A DNA stretch of 64,000 bases from assembly GCA_022818135.1 (NCBI GenBank), contig JAFMSR010000007.1, positions 6,183,672 through 6,247,671 of the forward strand, in the 5' to 3' direction. The translations under genes were made by a program, and so were the position numbers. Every line of letters starts with the position of its first letter. Position 1 is the stretch's first letter. Under the pieces are notes generated by a model, which ran no database searches, had not been told where the DNA came from, and saw only the letters and a list, made by a program, of their open reading frames with translations. Positions 44,220 through 57,704 of the stretch are shown piece by piece. Source of the DNA: Saxidomus purpurata. Its lineage: Eukaryota; Mollusca; Bivalvia; Venerida; Veneridae.

Positions 44220-47200
44220 AACTTAAACTTGCTGACTATAAGATTACAATTATAGTATAATTGCAACGTGTATGTGGCTTGTATGTATAGTACTATTAAA
44301 ACATGTAATATACACACTACTAGATCAACTGAATCTTGCAGCTCGTGGTTCAAGTTCTATTCAGTTCAAATTATAATGTTTTCCCTCAGTATAAATACAT
44401 AAACATGTACCTATTGTTTAACTTTATAATTGCAAAAATGTAATTTTAATTTGTTCGTTCAGACACATCTACATGTATTTACATCCTCACAATTTCCATA
44501 ATTAGTGAAAGGAACATTTCAATTTAGTTTGTTCATTTCAACAGGCAGGCAGTTAGATGAGGTAAAGGGTAAAAGAATGCCAAACTAAACAACGGACAAA
44601 ATCGTATTTTGTCAACGTGTGAAGTCTACATAACCATACGTTTGTAGGGCCTTACTTTTGCCAGATCTTGTTTTTCACATTGTGAAGACTATGAAACTTT
44701 CCGTCACAGATGTGAAGAATCGGATCTCATTTTTCACACAATACAGTCACATATTTCACATTTCCTGTGAAATTTGAGATTCGTTTTGCCAGTCTTGTTG
44801 GACAAACGTATATATTATGTCTTTTCTGTAAGTTTTTTCACATTCCATAAGCACCCATACGGTTTAAAGTTCAATTATAACAGATCAGAACTGTCTTATA
44901 TCAGTCAGCCAAAGATGGCCAAACATAGACGGTAGTTGCTTAAAACAGATGTATTCAATATAAAATTTTCTTTAAGCTGCTAGCTGTCAGATTTTGGTGA
45001 AATTTCTGAAATTAAGATGTTTTAGAACGAATAATAAAATAAAATGGTTCCAGTATCAAATCCTGTAAATTATTTCGGTATTTATAAAATTATACGCTAC
45101 TAAACTATAAAGCGATGCAAACGCTTTTAAACAATATAAACAATTAAACATATTGTGTAGCGGTGCTGTCAAGCTCACCAACATTTTCAACATTTTTCAA
45201 ATTGCTACCAAGATTCTAACTTGTGTTGTTGATTCTAGCCATTATGCTTGCAGTTTAGGTTTAGTATTCAATTTTTGAGAAATTATGTTTTTCACCGGAA
45301 ACTGTGAACGAGCAGCTTTAAGACAGACTACTGCTTAAGTGACGTGATTAAAACATTTCCCACTGTACATTTCTAGTACACTGCCTTTGCAACAATACCA
45401 ACTTCTCTCATTATCCTCCGTTACCACAAATTACATTAAATCGCGCAACTTTCTATATATTAAGCAGGTATTAGCCTTAATCGTGATTTGTAATAAAATA
45501 ACATTATCACTAATAGATTCAGAATTATTTCATAGCGGAAGATTTGTTGTTTTCTTTTTATTTCGTACCAGAACTAATTCGACCCAAGTACATAAAAACA
45601 CGGCAATAAAATTGAAATCTCAGAATCCACGTCGGGGAAATATTTTCTATAATCGCATTTAAGCTCCATTAACATGTCTCAAATGAAGGAATTCCTTACA
45701 TTCAGACGTTTATTATGAGACTAAATCAGTTTAGGAATGTATGACTCTACTACACAGGAAGTGTTTTCTGGTTCCCTGGGGACTTTGTTTTCTATCTAGT
45801 AGTCCATGCGCAGAAAGTTTCCCATAATTCTTCTTGATACATGTCAGCTTTAACCTTTCATCGAGATTTCTAGAAAAAGAGTATGTCTGTACGGGTAAAG
45901 TGTTTATTTGCTGTAAAGTCACCCTTTACACCAGGCTGACCTATTAGCCACATTCTTCAACACATTTCGCGCCCGAATCTTATCTTAGTATGCGACGTAC
46001 CAGTCACGCAGGTTCTGCTGGGAGCCAAAGAAACCCCTGAGAATATGTCCGTGTTTACACGAATGTAAAGTAAGGTTACAACAACACTACATGCAGGTAA
46101 TAAGAGTCGTCTAAAAATGATACTGATATTACGATTTCATATTTTGTGCTGAATGTTAAGTGTTCATTTTATTTTGCGATAAGAGTTTTCTCAATGTTGG
46201 CAGCCAAGGTTCTCAGAGCTTCATAAAATATTTTTTTCCAGGCAAACAGACACCATTATACAACTGTATTTTAACACATGGAGGACTTGCATTTCAAGAT
46301 GAAAGAGAGAAATTGTAATGTTTCTTTGATCTGCAATATTAAAAGTGGAATAAATTTGAAATAAATTTGAAATTAATTGGCAGAATTGTTAATATTTACG
46401 TTCTTCCATTGTACATTTTCACTTATACTATGTCATTTCGTCACAAGTTTTCTAAGAAATATAAAAGTTACCGCTCTGCAACAATTGTAAGCAGCCAGTC
46501 AATGGATTCATAAAACTAAAACAGGTAGCTAGTAAACAGTAAATGTCGGATAAGGATGTATGAGCATTGGTTTCTTTAGACAGGTGACAGCCATTAACAC
46601 AGGTTTAACTGTATACTAGCCCAAACACAAATCTTTAACGTAATGTGTTGGATATTACTTCTAAATTCTGACCATTTGTCGAATCATTTGACATTAGATG
46701 TTAACCGATGCCTTGATTGCTTCATGTTTGCGTGTTGCCAGTAATTAAATTTGTCTACAGCAAATCAAATTGTTTATTTTAAGTATTTACCCCCGAGGAC
46801 GTATATTCTACTGATGAAATTCAAGGAAATTGTAACAAGATGTCACGATAATTTGAAACATTACATACGATACATGTAGGTGCAGAAATCATGTTTATTC
46901 TTCGGTTGATTATATAGAAATATTCAAATCTGATGTAACGTTTGACTTTGTTGCCACAATGACATGTTCAACTTACACACTGCTATATGAGTAGTGTATT
47001 ATGAAAATATAAGCAAGAATGTGTCTGAAAATAATACATTATTCTGTAATGGGAGAAAGTTCATGTAGTCAGGTATTACTACTGTAGGCATATAGGTGGC
47101 GCCACTATTCACGGACGACCAAGCCTCGGTTCAAGTCTAATCGCAAACTTTGTAATATTCATTCTTACGATATTTGTGTCGCAATATGTAATCCACTCAA

Positions 47201-49320
47201 TCCCTAAATTTGTGAGAGCTGAGAAAATGGAATGTCAGCATTTCAACATCCAGCTTACGACAAAAAAATATTATCGTTTTCGACAGAACTACATTAAAAA
47301 TAACGACTACCGACGTCATGTTGAAGGCACTTTTACTCTGGTAAAATAATTTCCTTTTAGTCAAGGCCTGTTTGAGAAAGTAATGGTGTAAATATATCAA
47401 AAATGCACCCACTCATTTGCTGTATTTATGCATTAAACCCCCACAGGACCCGAAAGGAAAAAGATATCCGATATCATATTATTACGTTTCCATAGCAACT
47501 GCTTATTCTCTTTTAAAGCGTGTCCCAAGACGAAAAGAAACTCTGTTAGATAAGGCTAGAAAATGAGCAACAGTTTAAAGTCACTCTTGGGACGCCTGTA
47601 TATTGTTAATATATTTCTTGCAATAACATCATCTTGTCTGAAAAAGAATATACAATTACCGGACACATATTGATTTCGGATGTTTCCGTAGATTTCCGGT
47701 CGATATGCAAACATGTCGCCGTGGACTTAGCAACAGACTCCTTGGGGGTATACCTTAGCAACATACTACGTGGGGATATAGCCTAGCTGATGAAGTTTAA
47801 ATTTAACTATTTGAATTATATATTTTACTGTGTGATTTTGCAATGAATATAACGTAAAGATATAAGTTAAAACTTTTTTTACTACTAAATGAGTTCTTCA
47901 CTAATTAATGTTGACGTTATATTATAAAGTGCACATATGGTGCCACTATCGTCAAGAATAGGCCAAATGCATTGTTTCTGGACCACATTTACGTGTTGCA
48001 AAGTGACTTTAAAGGCGGAATACCTGATTCCTCTCTTGAAGGCATACTAGCCTTTTAGCCTCCAAGATGTGAATTCCAGAGTAAGTTTAAGTTACACTTG
48101 AGTAAAGCACAAGCTGTTAGTGGAACGGCTAGAGTTTAGCCGTTTACGTCATTAATGCATACGTTTTCCCGTATACATGAACGCATGTACCTTGGTATAA
48201 AGCACAAAACTATGCATATGCATCAATTCATCCATAGAATTGCTACAAACTCTGTTAAGTCTGAAATTGTTCCTTTCAAAGCCGCCAAGATCCCTCGTAG
48301 CAATTCTACTCGTGTATGAATTTTCCCGGCTTTATTTGAAGAGTTAAATTATATTTTTTTCCCACAACAATGCCTTGCGTTTCCTTGAACAATTCATGTT
48401 TTTGTCTGCAACATATAATCAAGTTTTATTTTCTGCAACAAATAATGATTATGTTTTCAGGAACTACCACTCACGTTTTATAACCAAAAGAATTAATTTC
48501 AGTTCATATGAAAAATACTATAGAAAAAATGATTATTTTTCTGCTAAATGTATACAGGAAAATAGCAGTCTGATTGTGTTTAGTGCTTAAGCTAAAGTTT
48601 TTATAAAGATGAACGTTTAAAGATTTCTTTTACAACTAACAGCATGTAAGTACTCCTAAAACTTACATTTGTTTTAAACCGATTTACAATAAAAACTACT
48701 TGTCTAATTACGGTCTTCCAGAACAACTTTCCCATTTATAGAAATCATTTAACGAAAGGCCCTAGAAATTTATCACTGGCAATGTCTCATCCCAAACCTC
48801 GCCATTCGCCAAAAATATATTTCCCCCGTGAAATTTACAGATCATTGTCTATATAAGAACGGCACGAGTCGGCGATAATGCCCCGTCTAAAGTCATTAGT
48901 AACAAATTGCCTTTATTCTCCTATAAAATATAACTAAATCTGATTACAAGGCCGATACTAAAAAGCATTACGACGTCCCAGATTGATTTTTAATTTACTG
49001 GGCAATCCACAAGTATAACAATTTCCGAATAATTTACTATAACAAAACAGTTTCGCTAAATCGAATACTTTTATGTGTTTGAGGCGGTGAACCAGACAGA
49101 ATGGCTTTCTGCAAATGTGTATTAATGAAAGCGAAGTACTGGTTCACTACTTTGAACTTAGAAATATGATTTTTGACAGTAAATACCAAGGAAATGTTTT
49201 AGTTACGCTTCATTTGCCGTTGTCGAACTATTATTTTAACGTATATAAAAGCGTACACACCTAAAGGGTCTGGGAGGGGGTGTTTCAGAAGTATTTCAGT
49301 TATTAACAGAGGAAAAGTTA
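44220..49320. other. Five kilobases without a recognised gene
   Basis: AT-rich. Features noted: CACATTGTGAAG / TTTCACA-rich palindromic patches at 44610-44780; a tRNA-like GGTGGCGCCAC...GGTTCAAGTC at 47090-47140; and a two-copy 28-bp repeat at 47726-47780. No frame is convincing. Confidence 0.4.
47726..47780. repeat. Two-copy 28-bp direct repeat
   Basis: CTTAGCAACAGACTCCTTGG and CTTAGCAACATACTACGTGG, each followed by GGNTATA, start 28 bases apart. Confidence 0.8.
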
Positions 49321-49322
49321 AC

Positions 49323-49654
49323 CTAACCATCGTTCCCCGTAAAGTCAAGTACTAGACTCCTAGCATCCGGAGTCAGGTCGATAGCGGGGCGCTCAAACAC
49401 AACTGACCTTCGATCAGTTAAAAGTTCAGTGATTTCAGCGCTCTTACCTACTCGACGGCGGAGGCGGGTCAAGGCGTACAACAGAAAAAGACATAAAGCA
49501 AAAGTTAGAAACAACAGCAACACGATAGAGTTATTCTTCCGCAGTCAAATGAAACTTACGTTGAAAGATTCTTGACAGCCAAAAAAAAAACCACATCTAA
49601 TATAGTTCTTGTTTAAAGGGACACAAACGTTCTCTACGAGTTCAGGCAATATTT
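49323..49654 (-). CDS. Candidate last exon of a single-pass membrane protein, with an in-frame TGA
   Basis: Acceptor CTATATCTATATTTAG, then AAATATTGCC on the minus strand. The frame reads a Cys-containing ectodomain end (VENVCVPLNKNYIRCGFF), then FGCQESFNVSFI and TGA at 49547-49545. The SAME frame continues with LRKNNSIVLLLFLTFALCLF, a membrane segment closed by RLRRRV, and a tail of about 40 residues ending LVLDFTGNDG and a stop at 49323. The order ectodomain, membrane, basic stop-transfer, acidic tail is what a type I protein should show, and local GC is raised. A GTAAGT donor sits 12 bases before the TGA. Family unknown, upstream exons not found. It could be a pseudogene. Confidence 0.4.
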
Positions 49655-49659
49655 CTAAA

Positions 49660-52600
49660 TATAGATATAGTTTCAAGTTAAAATTTGAGCGACGGAACAT
49701 TGTAGACACTTGATTATATTTTAAGCATTTGAAGAAACACCATTTGTTACAACTTATACCCTGAGCACCATAAAACACTTCACTGTCTAGAACCCACACA
49801 CTTAAAGTCTCGATACTGAAAAAGTCTTATGACTTGTGTCAATTTTATGACATATCAATTATTCTAGGAGGCAATTACAAAACAGTTTAACAATTTTCTG
49901 CGAATTGTCTATCATATTTTCCCCAAAGGTGATTTCCTTCCCCCCTCATAAAAGGATTGACATAAAACGGCGCAAATTTCTGGAGTCTATGCAAATGTTG
50001 GCCATAAACAATGTTTAAGTGCCACTTGTACAGCAGAGGCACACAGTGTCTCAGTACTGTGAATGGGATAAACATTGGAAGTGATTCTTCGGAATCCTGC
50101 GGAGTTTGTCGGCAAGAATAATTGATGAAGTAGAGACAAATGTGCTGGTATCATGGCGGATGATTACCGTCAAGATATGGTAGAGACACGCCAATGATGA
50201 AGAATGATATTTAGAGGAATCAGGGATTTGCACACCCGATGAAATTTCTTTAGTCTTCTTTGAGTGTACTGATAAAATTGCATCATCTTTCGTGGAAAGA
50301 CCAGTCTATAGACTTCAATCCTCCGTATTTACTAAGATATTGCCAAGTTTCTTGCACACAGAGCAAGATCGGTAGCGGAGCTATCAAATAATACCTAGTT
50401 CTGTTATATTCCAAAAAAGCCTTTAACCGTTTCTTCAGGATGCACAGATTGACTGTATAACGCAATGACGTTTCAAAGTACATTCAAGAGGGCGACATTT
50501 TAACGGTTTATATTGAAATAGCAGTAGAAAACTATCAAATATTAGGCACAGATTAACTTCACTCTTCAGAAATTTAGGTGTTTTCAGCGTAGTCGGTAAG
50601 TATTGTGCGTTACACGAGTCCGTTCTGCTAAATCGTCAAAGTTATATTTTACGTATCAAAAGTCACGCGCAGCCAAATACAGAACATAACAAAACAAACG
50701 AGCAAAGAGGAAAAATAACAAAAAAGATAGCATGAACAACAAGAAAACGTTATATGCGTTTTCATAGAAATTGGCTCTCAGAAATTTCTTATTCCCCTTA
50801 GTATCAACAACTTTACGGATTAAAGCTTATTCCCACAAGTAATTTACTGATGGAATTTCTTTAACATGAAAACGAAAATTGAATATTTATAAATTTTATA
50901 ACCAATTTCGGCATTCATGGGAATTTTTCCCTGTAATGGGTACGTTGTATTGTCACTTCAGAGACATAAAAGCACCAAACATTTTTCTGGCTTTTGCTCA
51001 GTGCATGAAAAACGACTCAGCAAAAAATTGATGCCGAAAGGATTTATAAATTATTCAAAATCAGGATCTTTTAAATCCAAAATTCTTTCAGAAACAATTT
51101 TTAAATTAAAAACACATGGTATATTTCGACAACTGGTACCTTTGCGCATACTTCCCTTAATATTTATTTCAATATGAATTTTTAAGATTTCTTTTCTCCC
51201 TTTGTTTTGTTTTTATGGCTTTACACAACGTTTGATTTTACCCAAAGTATACATGACATAAAATGTAGAAGATGTAACGTTGGCGTTACAAGGAAAGCAT
51301 ATATTTAAAGAAAATCTACCGAGTTACATGTACATTATGTATTCATGTACATTATGGCAACATTGCATATCAGTCAAGAAAAATGATTAAAATATATCGA
51401 ATCCAAGAAATTTCTTATAAAAGTATTTCGCTTACTGGCAGAAAGAAATTAAGGGCACTTGCATGGTAAAAATGATTTAAATCATATTCGATAGAAATAA
51501 AAGTATCATTGCTGATACAACTGAGTTTTGCTATGCCGAATTGATTCGCAGATATTTTTCCCGTTTTACGAAATCGTGTTATTCAAATTGTGTTCGTTTG
51601 ACTCTTAAAAGTATTTCTACTTTATGGTTTTTGCCACAAAAGAATAGCAACTAATAATATATCAAAAGTACTGGGTTTATCTTTTATGTGTTCTGTAGCA
51701 GGCGTAAAACGTACATGGTATAGTTAAAATATACTAGTCAGAATACTATTTTCGGAGTTCACTCCATGAGATAAAATTACATCTTACACAAAAACTCACT
51801 AATATCCTCTAAATCTCATCAACTCGTCGAGTTCTATCTAACACGGTGAAGAACAATAAACTGATGTAAACTGAGAACAGGTTTATAGAAGTTTTATGAA
51901 ATTTAGAACAAGAGAAAAAGCACTAAGTAACCGTTCTGGAATATAATGCGACAATGACATTTTGATAGACGGATGGAACATGTGTTGGACAGTCAACCAT
52001 TTGTAGATAACGATTATGTCATTTGTCAACCGCAATTGTGTAGTCATTACTGCTGTGTTAAAACATGTAGATATTTAGACAATTATAATGTAGTTTAATC
52101 CACATCAGTAACGGAATAGCTTAAAAGAAGCCTTATACAGTTGGAATCGGTCCAGTTTTACACAGCATGATAACGTTCAAGAACACCCCCTGTGCTGCCT
52201 GACGGGAATAACAATTTAACAGAAGTATTTCAACCAAACTATTTCGCCTCTAACGTGAAGGATTTTCAGAGACCGAATAGAAAGATATTCATTGTAGTTT
52301 TGCCAAATATCCATTATACCATTATCAAAAAGTATCCCCAACAGCATTATCAAACGATATTGTTCTTGCATGAAATCGAGCGAGTATTTGTGTTTTTAAA
52401 TATAACCCCCCTCAGAATTCTAGAATATATGAATATTACAGAATATTTGAACTTGTGTTGAGATACGAGTCATTTTGCTTCTACATTTATCACTATTTCG
52501 TTCTGAAAAAAGGAGAAGAAACAAATTCTAACTACCAGAAAAACGGACCTAATTTTCTCAAAAACATTTATCAGCTATTTGTACTGACATTAAAATTTAT

Positions 52601-54960
52601 ATAATTCTATTTTTCAAATATAAATATCTTTTTTCCACGACAAATAGTAATCAAGAGTAAGCAATCCAGCATATAGATATAATTTTCTGTAAAAACCCTA
52701 CTTGCAGACGACAGTTTCATCTTTTTAGTAGAGCAATCACTGATTACAGAAGTATCTTTCTTTAATGCTCAACAATTTTTTTATCTATTTTCTTTAATTC
52801 TTGAGTTATTGCCATTCATGTACTTTTAGATACATTTTCTATTTTAATGCTTTGATGACCTTTTGTTAAATTTTCCGCCTACATTGTAACTTATTTTAAA
52901 GCTCCGAGAATATTGAATCAGACGGTATCAACGTAGTTCTGCTGCCTTTGTTTTTGGGTGGGATACAGTGGTAGGGTTTAGAGGTCTGGTGATATTAGTC
53001 TGTTATTTTAGCTTTTCTCTTTTCCCGAAAAAGAACGTAAAGTTTTTGTGTTTTTGTGTTGGGTTCTGGAGAAATGGTGCTACCAGTTTATTTCAGTGAA
53101 AAGCACTGGTTCTAGTTTCAGATAAAATTGTTTCTATTTTAAATCCTTATTAGGACTGGGAAGATAAAAGCTTGCTGTTTTGATAAACCTAGATACAGTA
53201 GATGTTGGTTTGAGACAAAAACGTTAACAGTTTTTCCTTTTGGCTAGGTCAACAACCATAACTGGTCATCAGCGGGACCTCTTAACGCATGCGCAAACAT
53301 CTATTTCACATTCGGTCGATTTCTTTTACAACGGAACTAAGGACGATTCAGATCAATTTGAAACTTTTCTGAAGCAAGCTATGGAAACTGGAAAAATAAC
53401 GTGACTCGCGCCTGCTCTGTTTATTTTGTTTTTCACCCGTGATGAAATAAAATTAGATTGTGACTGAAGCGATCATGAACATGTTCATGTTGTTACAAGA
53501 TAGTCTGAACATCTACGTACTTTAAGTTATTGGTTATACGGGGTTTGACATATATGAATTGTATGGACGAGAGTGACATACAGTGAATACAGGGTATAAG
53601 ATTTAATTCAGGCCGAATAAGTTTAATTGACAATCTACATAAAGCATGTTTCCATCGACTCTTAGACTAGTTTTGCACGTGACATCAATAACTATCCGGA
53701 CATTTTGTAAAGCACAGTTTCCCGGATTGAGATTTCCGTATTTAAATAAAAACCTTGTATCTGCGCTGTCCGACATGCACACATACCTGTGCATTTAATA
53801 TTTCTACACCGAGTGTTAACAAATAGCTGCATATTTTTGGTTAAGAATGTATTTACATTTTTATTTGTTTGTGTAACAAACAAATTAATTAACCGTTTTC
53901 CGAAGCCTACTCCTTATGTAGCAAATCTGCACGTCAGTCAGCATATAATCCCAAATTATGATTCTTCATTTGAAACCATATGGCCATTGCAGACATGAAA
54001 GTTGTATTGTTTGAACATATAATGTTATAAACTCATGCAGCACCAGCTAAATTTTGTAAATATAACTAAAGTAAACTGTTTTCGAATAAGAACCGCGGAT
54101 GTATTTCATTTTACAATGATGCGAAAAAATAAGGGACGATTTACTATATATATATACACCCTATAGAAATAGTTCCGATTTCTTAACCCGCCGGCCATTT
54201 CTTAAACCTTGTGCGGAAAGAAAACATATGTTTTGGAGTTTCTGTGACAACAAAATGTCTAACCCTGATCGTCATTTTAAAGAATGAAATATTTTGAACA
54301 GCCAGGAATATTTACGCGCATGTTTACACATTCTCTTTTTACGATTATATCCATTCATAAATTTAATTCAATGCCCGGCAAGGGACGTAATTATAACTTT
54401 CCTTATTGCTGATACGTTTATTCTGCGGACATGGCGCGAGCTAGTCTGCGTTCCTACATGTTTTAGAAATACGGGTGTGCACCTTAAGCAGAAAACATGT
54501 GTTAGGATACGTTAATGTCGATGTTTAAACGATATGTTATATTTCATAGGTGGTGATTGTTTTAAGTAGAAGGCAATTTACCCTATATTCGACTGTAGGC
54601 CTCGTTATCTTGAAACGCATCGAATGAGCTATTTTGTTAAAATACATATCAATGACTGCAGAAAAACATTTGAACATCGTTACTTCCTGGTCTCAACCAT
54701 ATTCGTTCTATAAATGTATATTGTGGCATTATAGATACGCATTATTACTTTGTCGGTCCGCACAATAAATTGATCCCCTTATTGATCGGTGTTATTGCCT
54801 GCTTGTTTGTGTTATCGAAGCGCCGTAACTACTAACTAGCTGCTCGATCAGTGTCTGATTTTAGACAGTAGAACTGTAGGTGAAAATATTTTGTTGAGTA
54901 CAGTGAAAATCCCTGCTGTCTATACGATTTATAACTGTTGCATTCTGTTCATATCTTATT
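49660..54960. other. Largely featureless; no exon firmly identified
   Basis: If the exon at 49654 is real, its upstream exons should lie here or beyond on the minus strand. A 62-codon minus frame at 53603-53794 after a CACAG site was the best candidate but is not significant by length in AT-rich DNA. Confidence 0.4.
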
Positions 54961-54962
54961 AC

Positions 54963-55082
54963 CAACTGGTATAGCCTTCCCTTATAAAGAAAACAGACTG
55001 AAATAGCCGTCACAACAAAACACAGGACAAATATTTTGATTACACAAACAAATCCAGCGTCTTCAGCGCTTTGATTCTCCAT
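54963..55082 (-). CDS. Candidate first exon of a membrane protein
   Basis: ATG in a strong context (AAACCATGG) opens 40 codons: MENQSAEDAG, then a 20-residue hydrophobic stretch (FVCVIKIFVLCFVVTAISVCF), then LYKGRLYQL and a donor CAGTTG|GTAATAAG in phase 0. A short acidic N-terminus followed by one membrane segment and a basic flank suggests a type II signal anchor, as in many Golgi enzymes. No following exon was found, so it may be chance. Confidence 0.3.
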
Positions 55083-55089
55083 GGTTTAG

Positions 55090-57550
55090 CTTAACAGGAG
55101 TTTTGCATGAGAAATGAAATAGAAACAAGTATGAATGAAGGGAAAATGTACAACAATCGGTTGACCGGCCTAAGAGCGTGCTCATGGGTTGAGATCGTTC
55201 TAGCTGTACAAAGGTTTTTGAAAACCTCTTTTAATCGTCACAACAGCATATTTATCACGCAGGAGTTTATGCTCGCTTCTAATTTCTATTGTTGCTCAAA
55301 CTGACAAGACATTTCCGTAGCATTTCACTACAAGTAAACAAACTGACAAGTATAGATGCATATCTTGTTTTTGAGTGCTCATCTGTAACAATATAGAATA
55401 TCAATATTAAAATGTGAGCATAAAAGATGTTGAAACAATGGCTAGGTGTCGCTAGTGACGTAACATTAATTGCAGATTCACTAGTTTCCATTTATTTGAT
55501 TATCCATCTCGTTTGAGAGCCTCTCCAATCCTATGGCGTTTCCGGTGACATTATTTGATTAACGTGTACTGTGTACACGAAAACGTGAAATCAATATTTT
55601 CAGAGTTTAGTAATAACAGATTTTCATAAAATGTTTATTTCAGACGATTGACATTGCAATATTTTACCTTCCCATATTTTTGCCATACGAAAATGCTAAC
55701 AAAGGCCTGTAGTTTTAATACTTGAGTGTTGTTGTTAGTAACTTTCATACGTAAAGTGATGATTTCTATAAATGTATAACCTTTATTGTAAATCTACTTT
55801 TTATTAAATGGATTTGTAAAATTTTCAATTGGTCGTTACTATTAACTGGTAACAGAAGTGCCCACCGAATAGCTGGTGACTGAACAGCGAACTGTGCAAA
55901 TCATGAGCATCGTGAACGGTTGTACAGGGTGGTCACGAAACAGTTGTACAGGGTGGTCACGTTGGTCATGATTCATATTGGCCGCAAAGGGACAGAAAGG
56001 TGAATGAGTTTTGTACAATAGAGCCACATGTATGTATTTTAAAAGCAAAATTACAGATACGACAGGTTTATTCGGAACATGTTGTAAATCATGCATTTCA
56101 TAAACAAGATGAATATGTAATGAATATAATAGCTTTATCGAAATTAACATCTTTGCTATAATAACATCTTTATTGGAAATCTGTTGTTACAGACCTTTTG
56201 AAAACTATAAAGGTTAAAATGAGATCTTCATATAAATGCATGGTAGGAAATTTGCATTGTTTGATGACGTCACGAAATAAAGCAGATATTTAATAAAATG
56301 CTAGCAAAACTTTTATATAGAAACCCAATGAGGCAAAATATTTAGAATAATTGACTTTGTGGAAAAAGTAAAAAATAAATCCTTAACCTTAATCAAACAC
56401 AGTATCAACCCAAAACCTTATAACCTACAGATAGTTGACTGAATCCTTAAACTATGGGAAAGGCAATAAACAGCTTAAACAAAAAAATACATTTGTAATA
56501 TATAAAAGCAAAGAAAAACGTCACAAAACAACGTACAGCACACATATTTTAACATGACTTATTGTTTGTCAGTAAAATAATGAAGAAACTCTATTGTTAT
56601 ACAATTTTTAACAACCTACGATTTAACTTGCGAGAGTTACGACGTAAGAAATGACGTCCAATTGTGCGTGTTGATGTACTTATAAATATAAACGTACAAT
56701 AAAGCACTTTGCATTTTTAATTTTGTGTGATGAATCGAAATAATATTCCTTCGTGTACTTCAGCGCCTTATAAACAACTCTTTCCCGTTCATCTTACGGC
56801 CTTCGTGGTTTATTACTGCGCATCGGAACTCGAAATCGTTATTTATTAGACGACGAGCACCACTTGAACTGATATTGCTGAGCAAGCAACAGGGTTGAAT
56901 CTAAGGTTACAACTTTGAACGATCAGTTTCCCGAATCATTGGTTACTGGGGTTTTAACATTTAAAGAAATTTCAATAGGAATCACATATGCATTCGATCG
57001 GTATAACGTCATCCGCCTTAGGCAATAAATGATGCAGTAAAGTTTGTTGTTGTGTTAAAAACGATTATTAATTAGTTCAGAATTTTAAAAAGACGTCTAG
57101 AAGGGTGCTGAAAACACGAAACTGGTACGCCACAGATGTGACGTGTTACAATGCACAAGAGTAATTGCAGACAAAATTTAGATTACAACTTGTTTATAGG
57201 CGCCAGTTTAACATAAAGTGCTTCTGTTACGAAATTTATATTGCATTGTAACTTTTGTTATGGACATCATATGCTACAAATTATTATTCACTTAATAAAA
57301 AACAATTTTTCGCAAGTGTGTTGTATACCTTATACTATGGTGGCATATTTCCGCCGTAAGATTACCACTTTCTGATCGCAAATTGATACGTAATATTGCG
57401 ACAAAATACAGCACGTTTTGTCAAGGACGACGTGCCGTAAATGACGTAACGATGAGACGTCCAATCGCATTTCGCGTTTTAAAGTTACAATGATAAAAAT
57501 GCGAGGTAGTTTTCAAAGAAAATTACTTGATAGAATCGAAACTTTAATAA
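55090..57550. other. No gene seen
   Basis: AT-rich. Contains the small direct repeat at 55920-55961. Confidence 0.4.
55920..55961. repeat. Two-copy direct repeat TTGTACAGGGTGGTCACG
   Basis: The 18-bp string occurs at 55920 and 55944, six bases apart. Confidence 0.9.
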
Positions 57551-57554
57551 ATTG

Positions 57555-57700
57555 TTTCCTATATCTTATCGCTGAACGTAATTAAGTCAATCGTTCGGAT
57601 GCGAAAAATTAAATCACTCGTGCTACGCACTCCTGATTAATCACTACGCATCCAAACTCCTAACTATATTTTATTCAACGATAAAATACAGCGAGAAATT
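57555..57700. repeat. Palindromic dispersed repeat, long copy
   Basis: Outer pair ATATCTTATCGCTGAACGTA (57556) / TATTCAACGATAAAATAC (57674). Inner pair GGATGCGAAAAATTAAATCA (57598) / TGATTAATCACTACGCATCC (57632), around CTCGTGCTACGCACTCC. Same outer ends as the copy at 27360-27560, whose centre is shorter. Confidence 0.6.
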
Positions 57701-57704
57701 TATT

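Noticed and set aside
47085..47140. tRNA or SINE head (GGTGGCGCCAC...GGTTCAAGTC)
   Set aside because: There is only a partial B box, no cloverleaf, and no match to the other SINEs here.
53603..53794. Minus-strand frame with three Cys after a GCACAG site, a possible exon of the 49.6-kb gene
   Set aside because: The phase does not fit the exon at 54963, there is no good donor, and the length is within chance.
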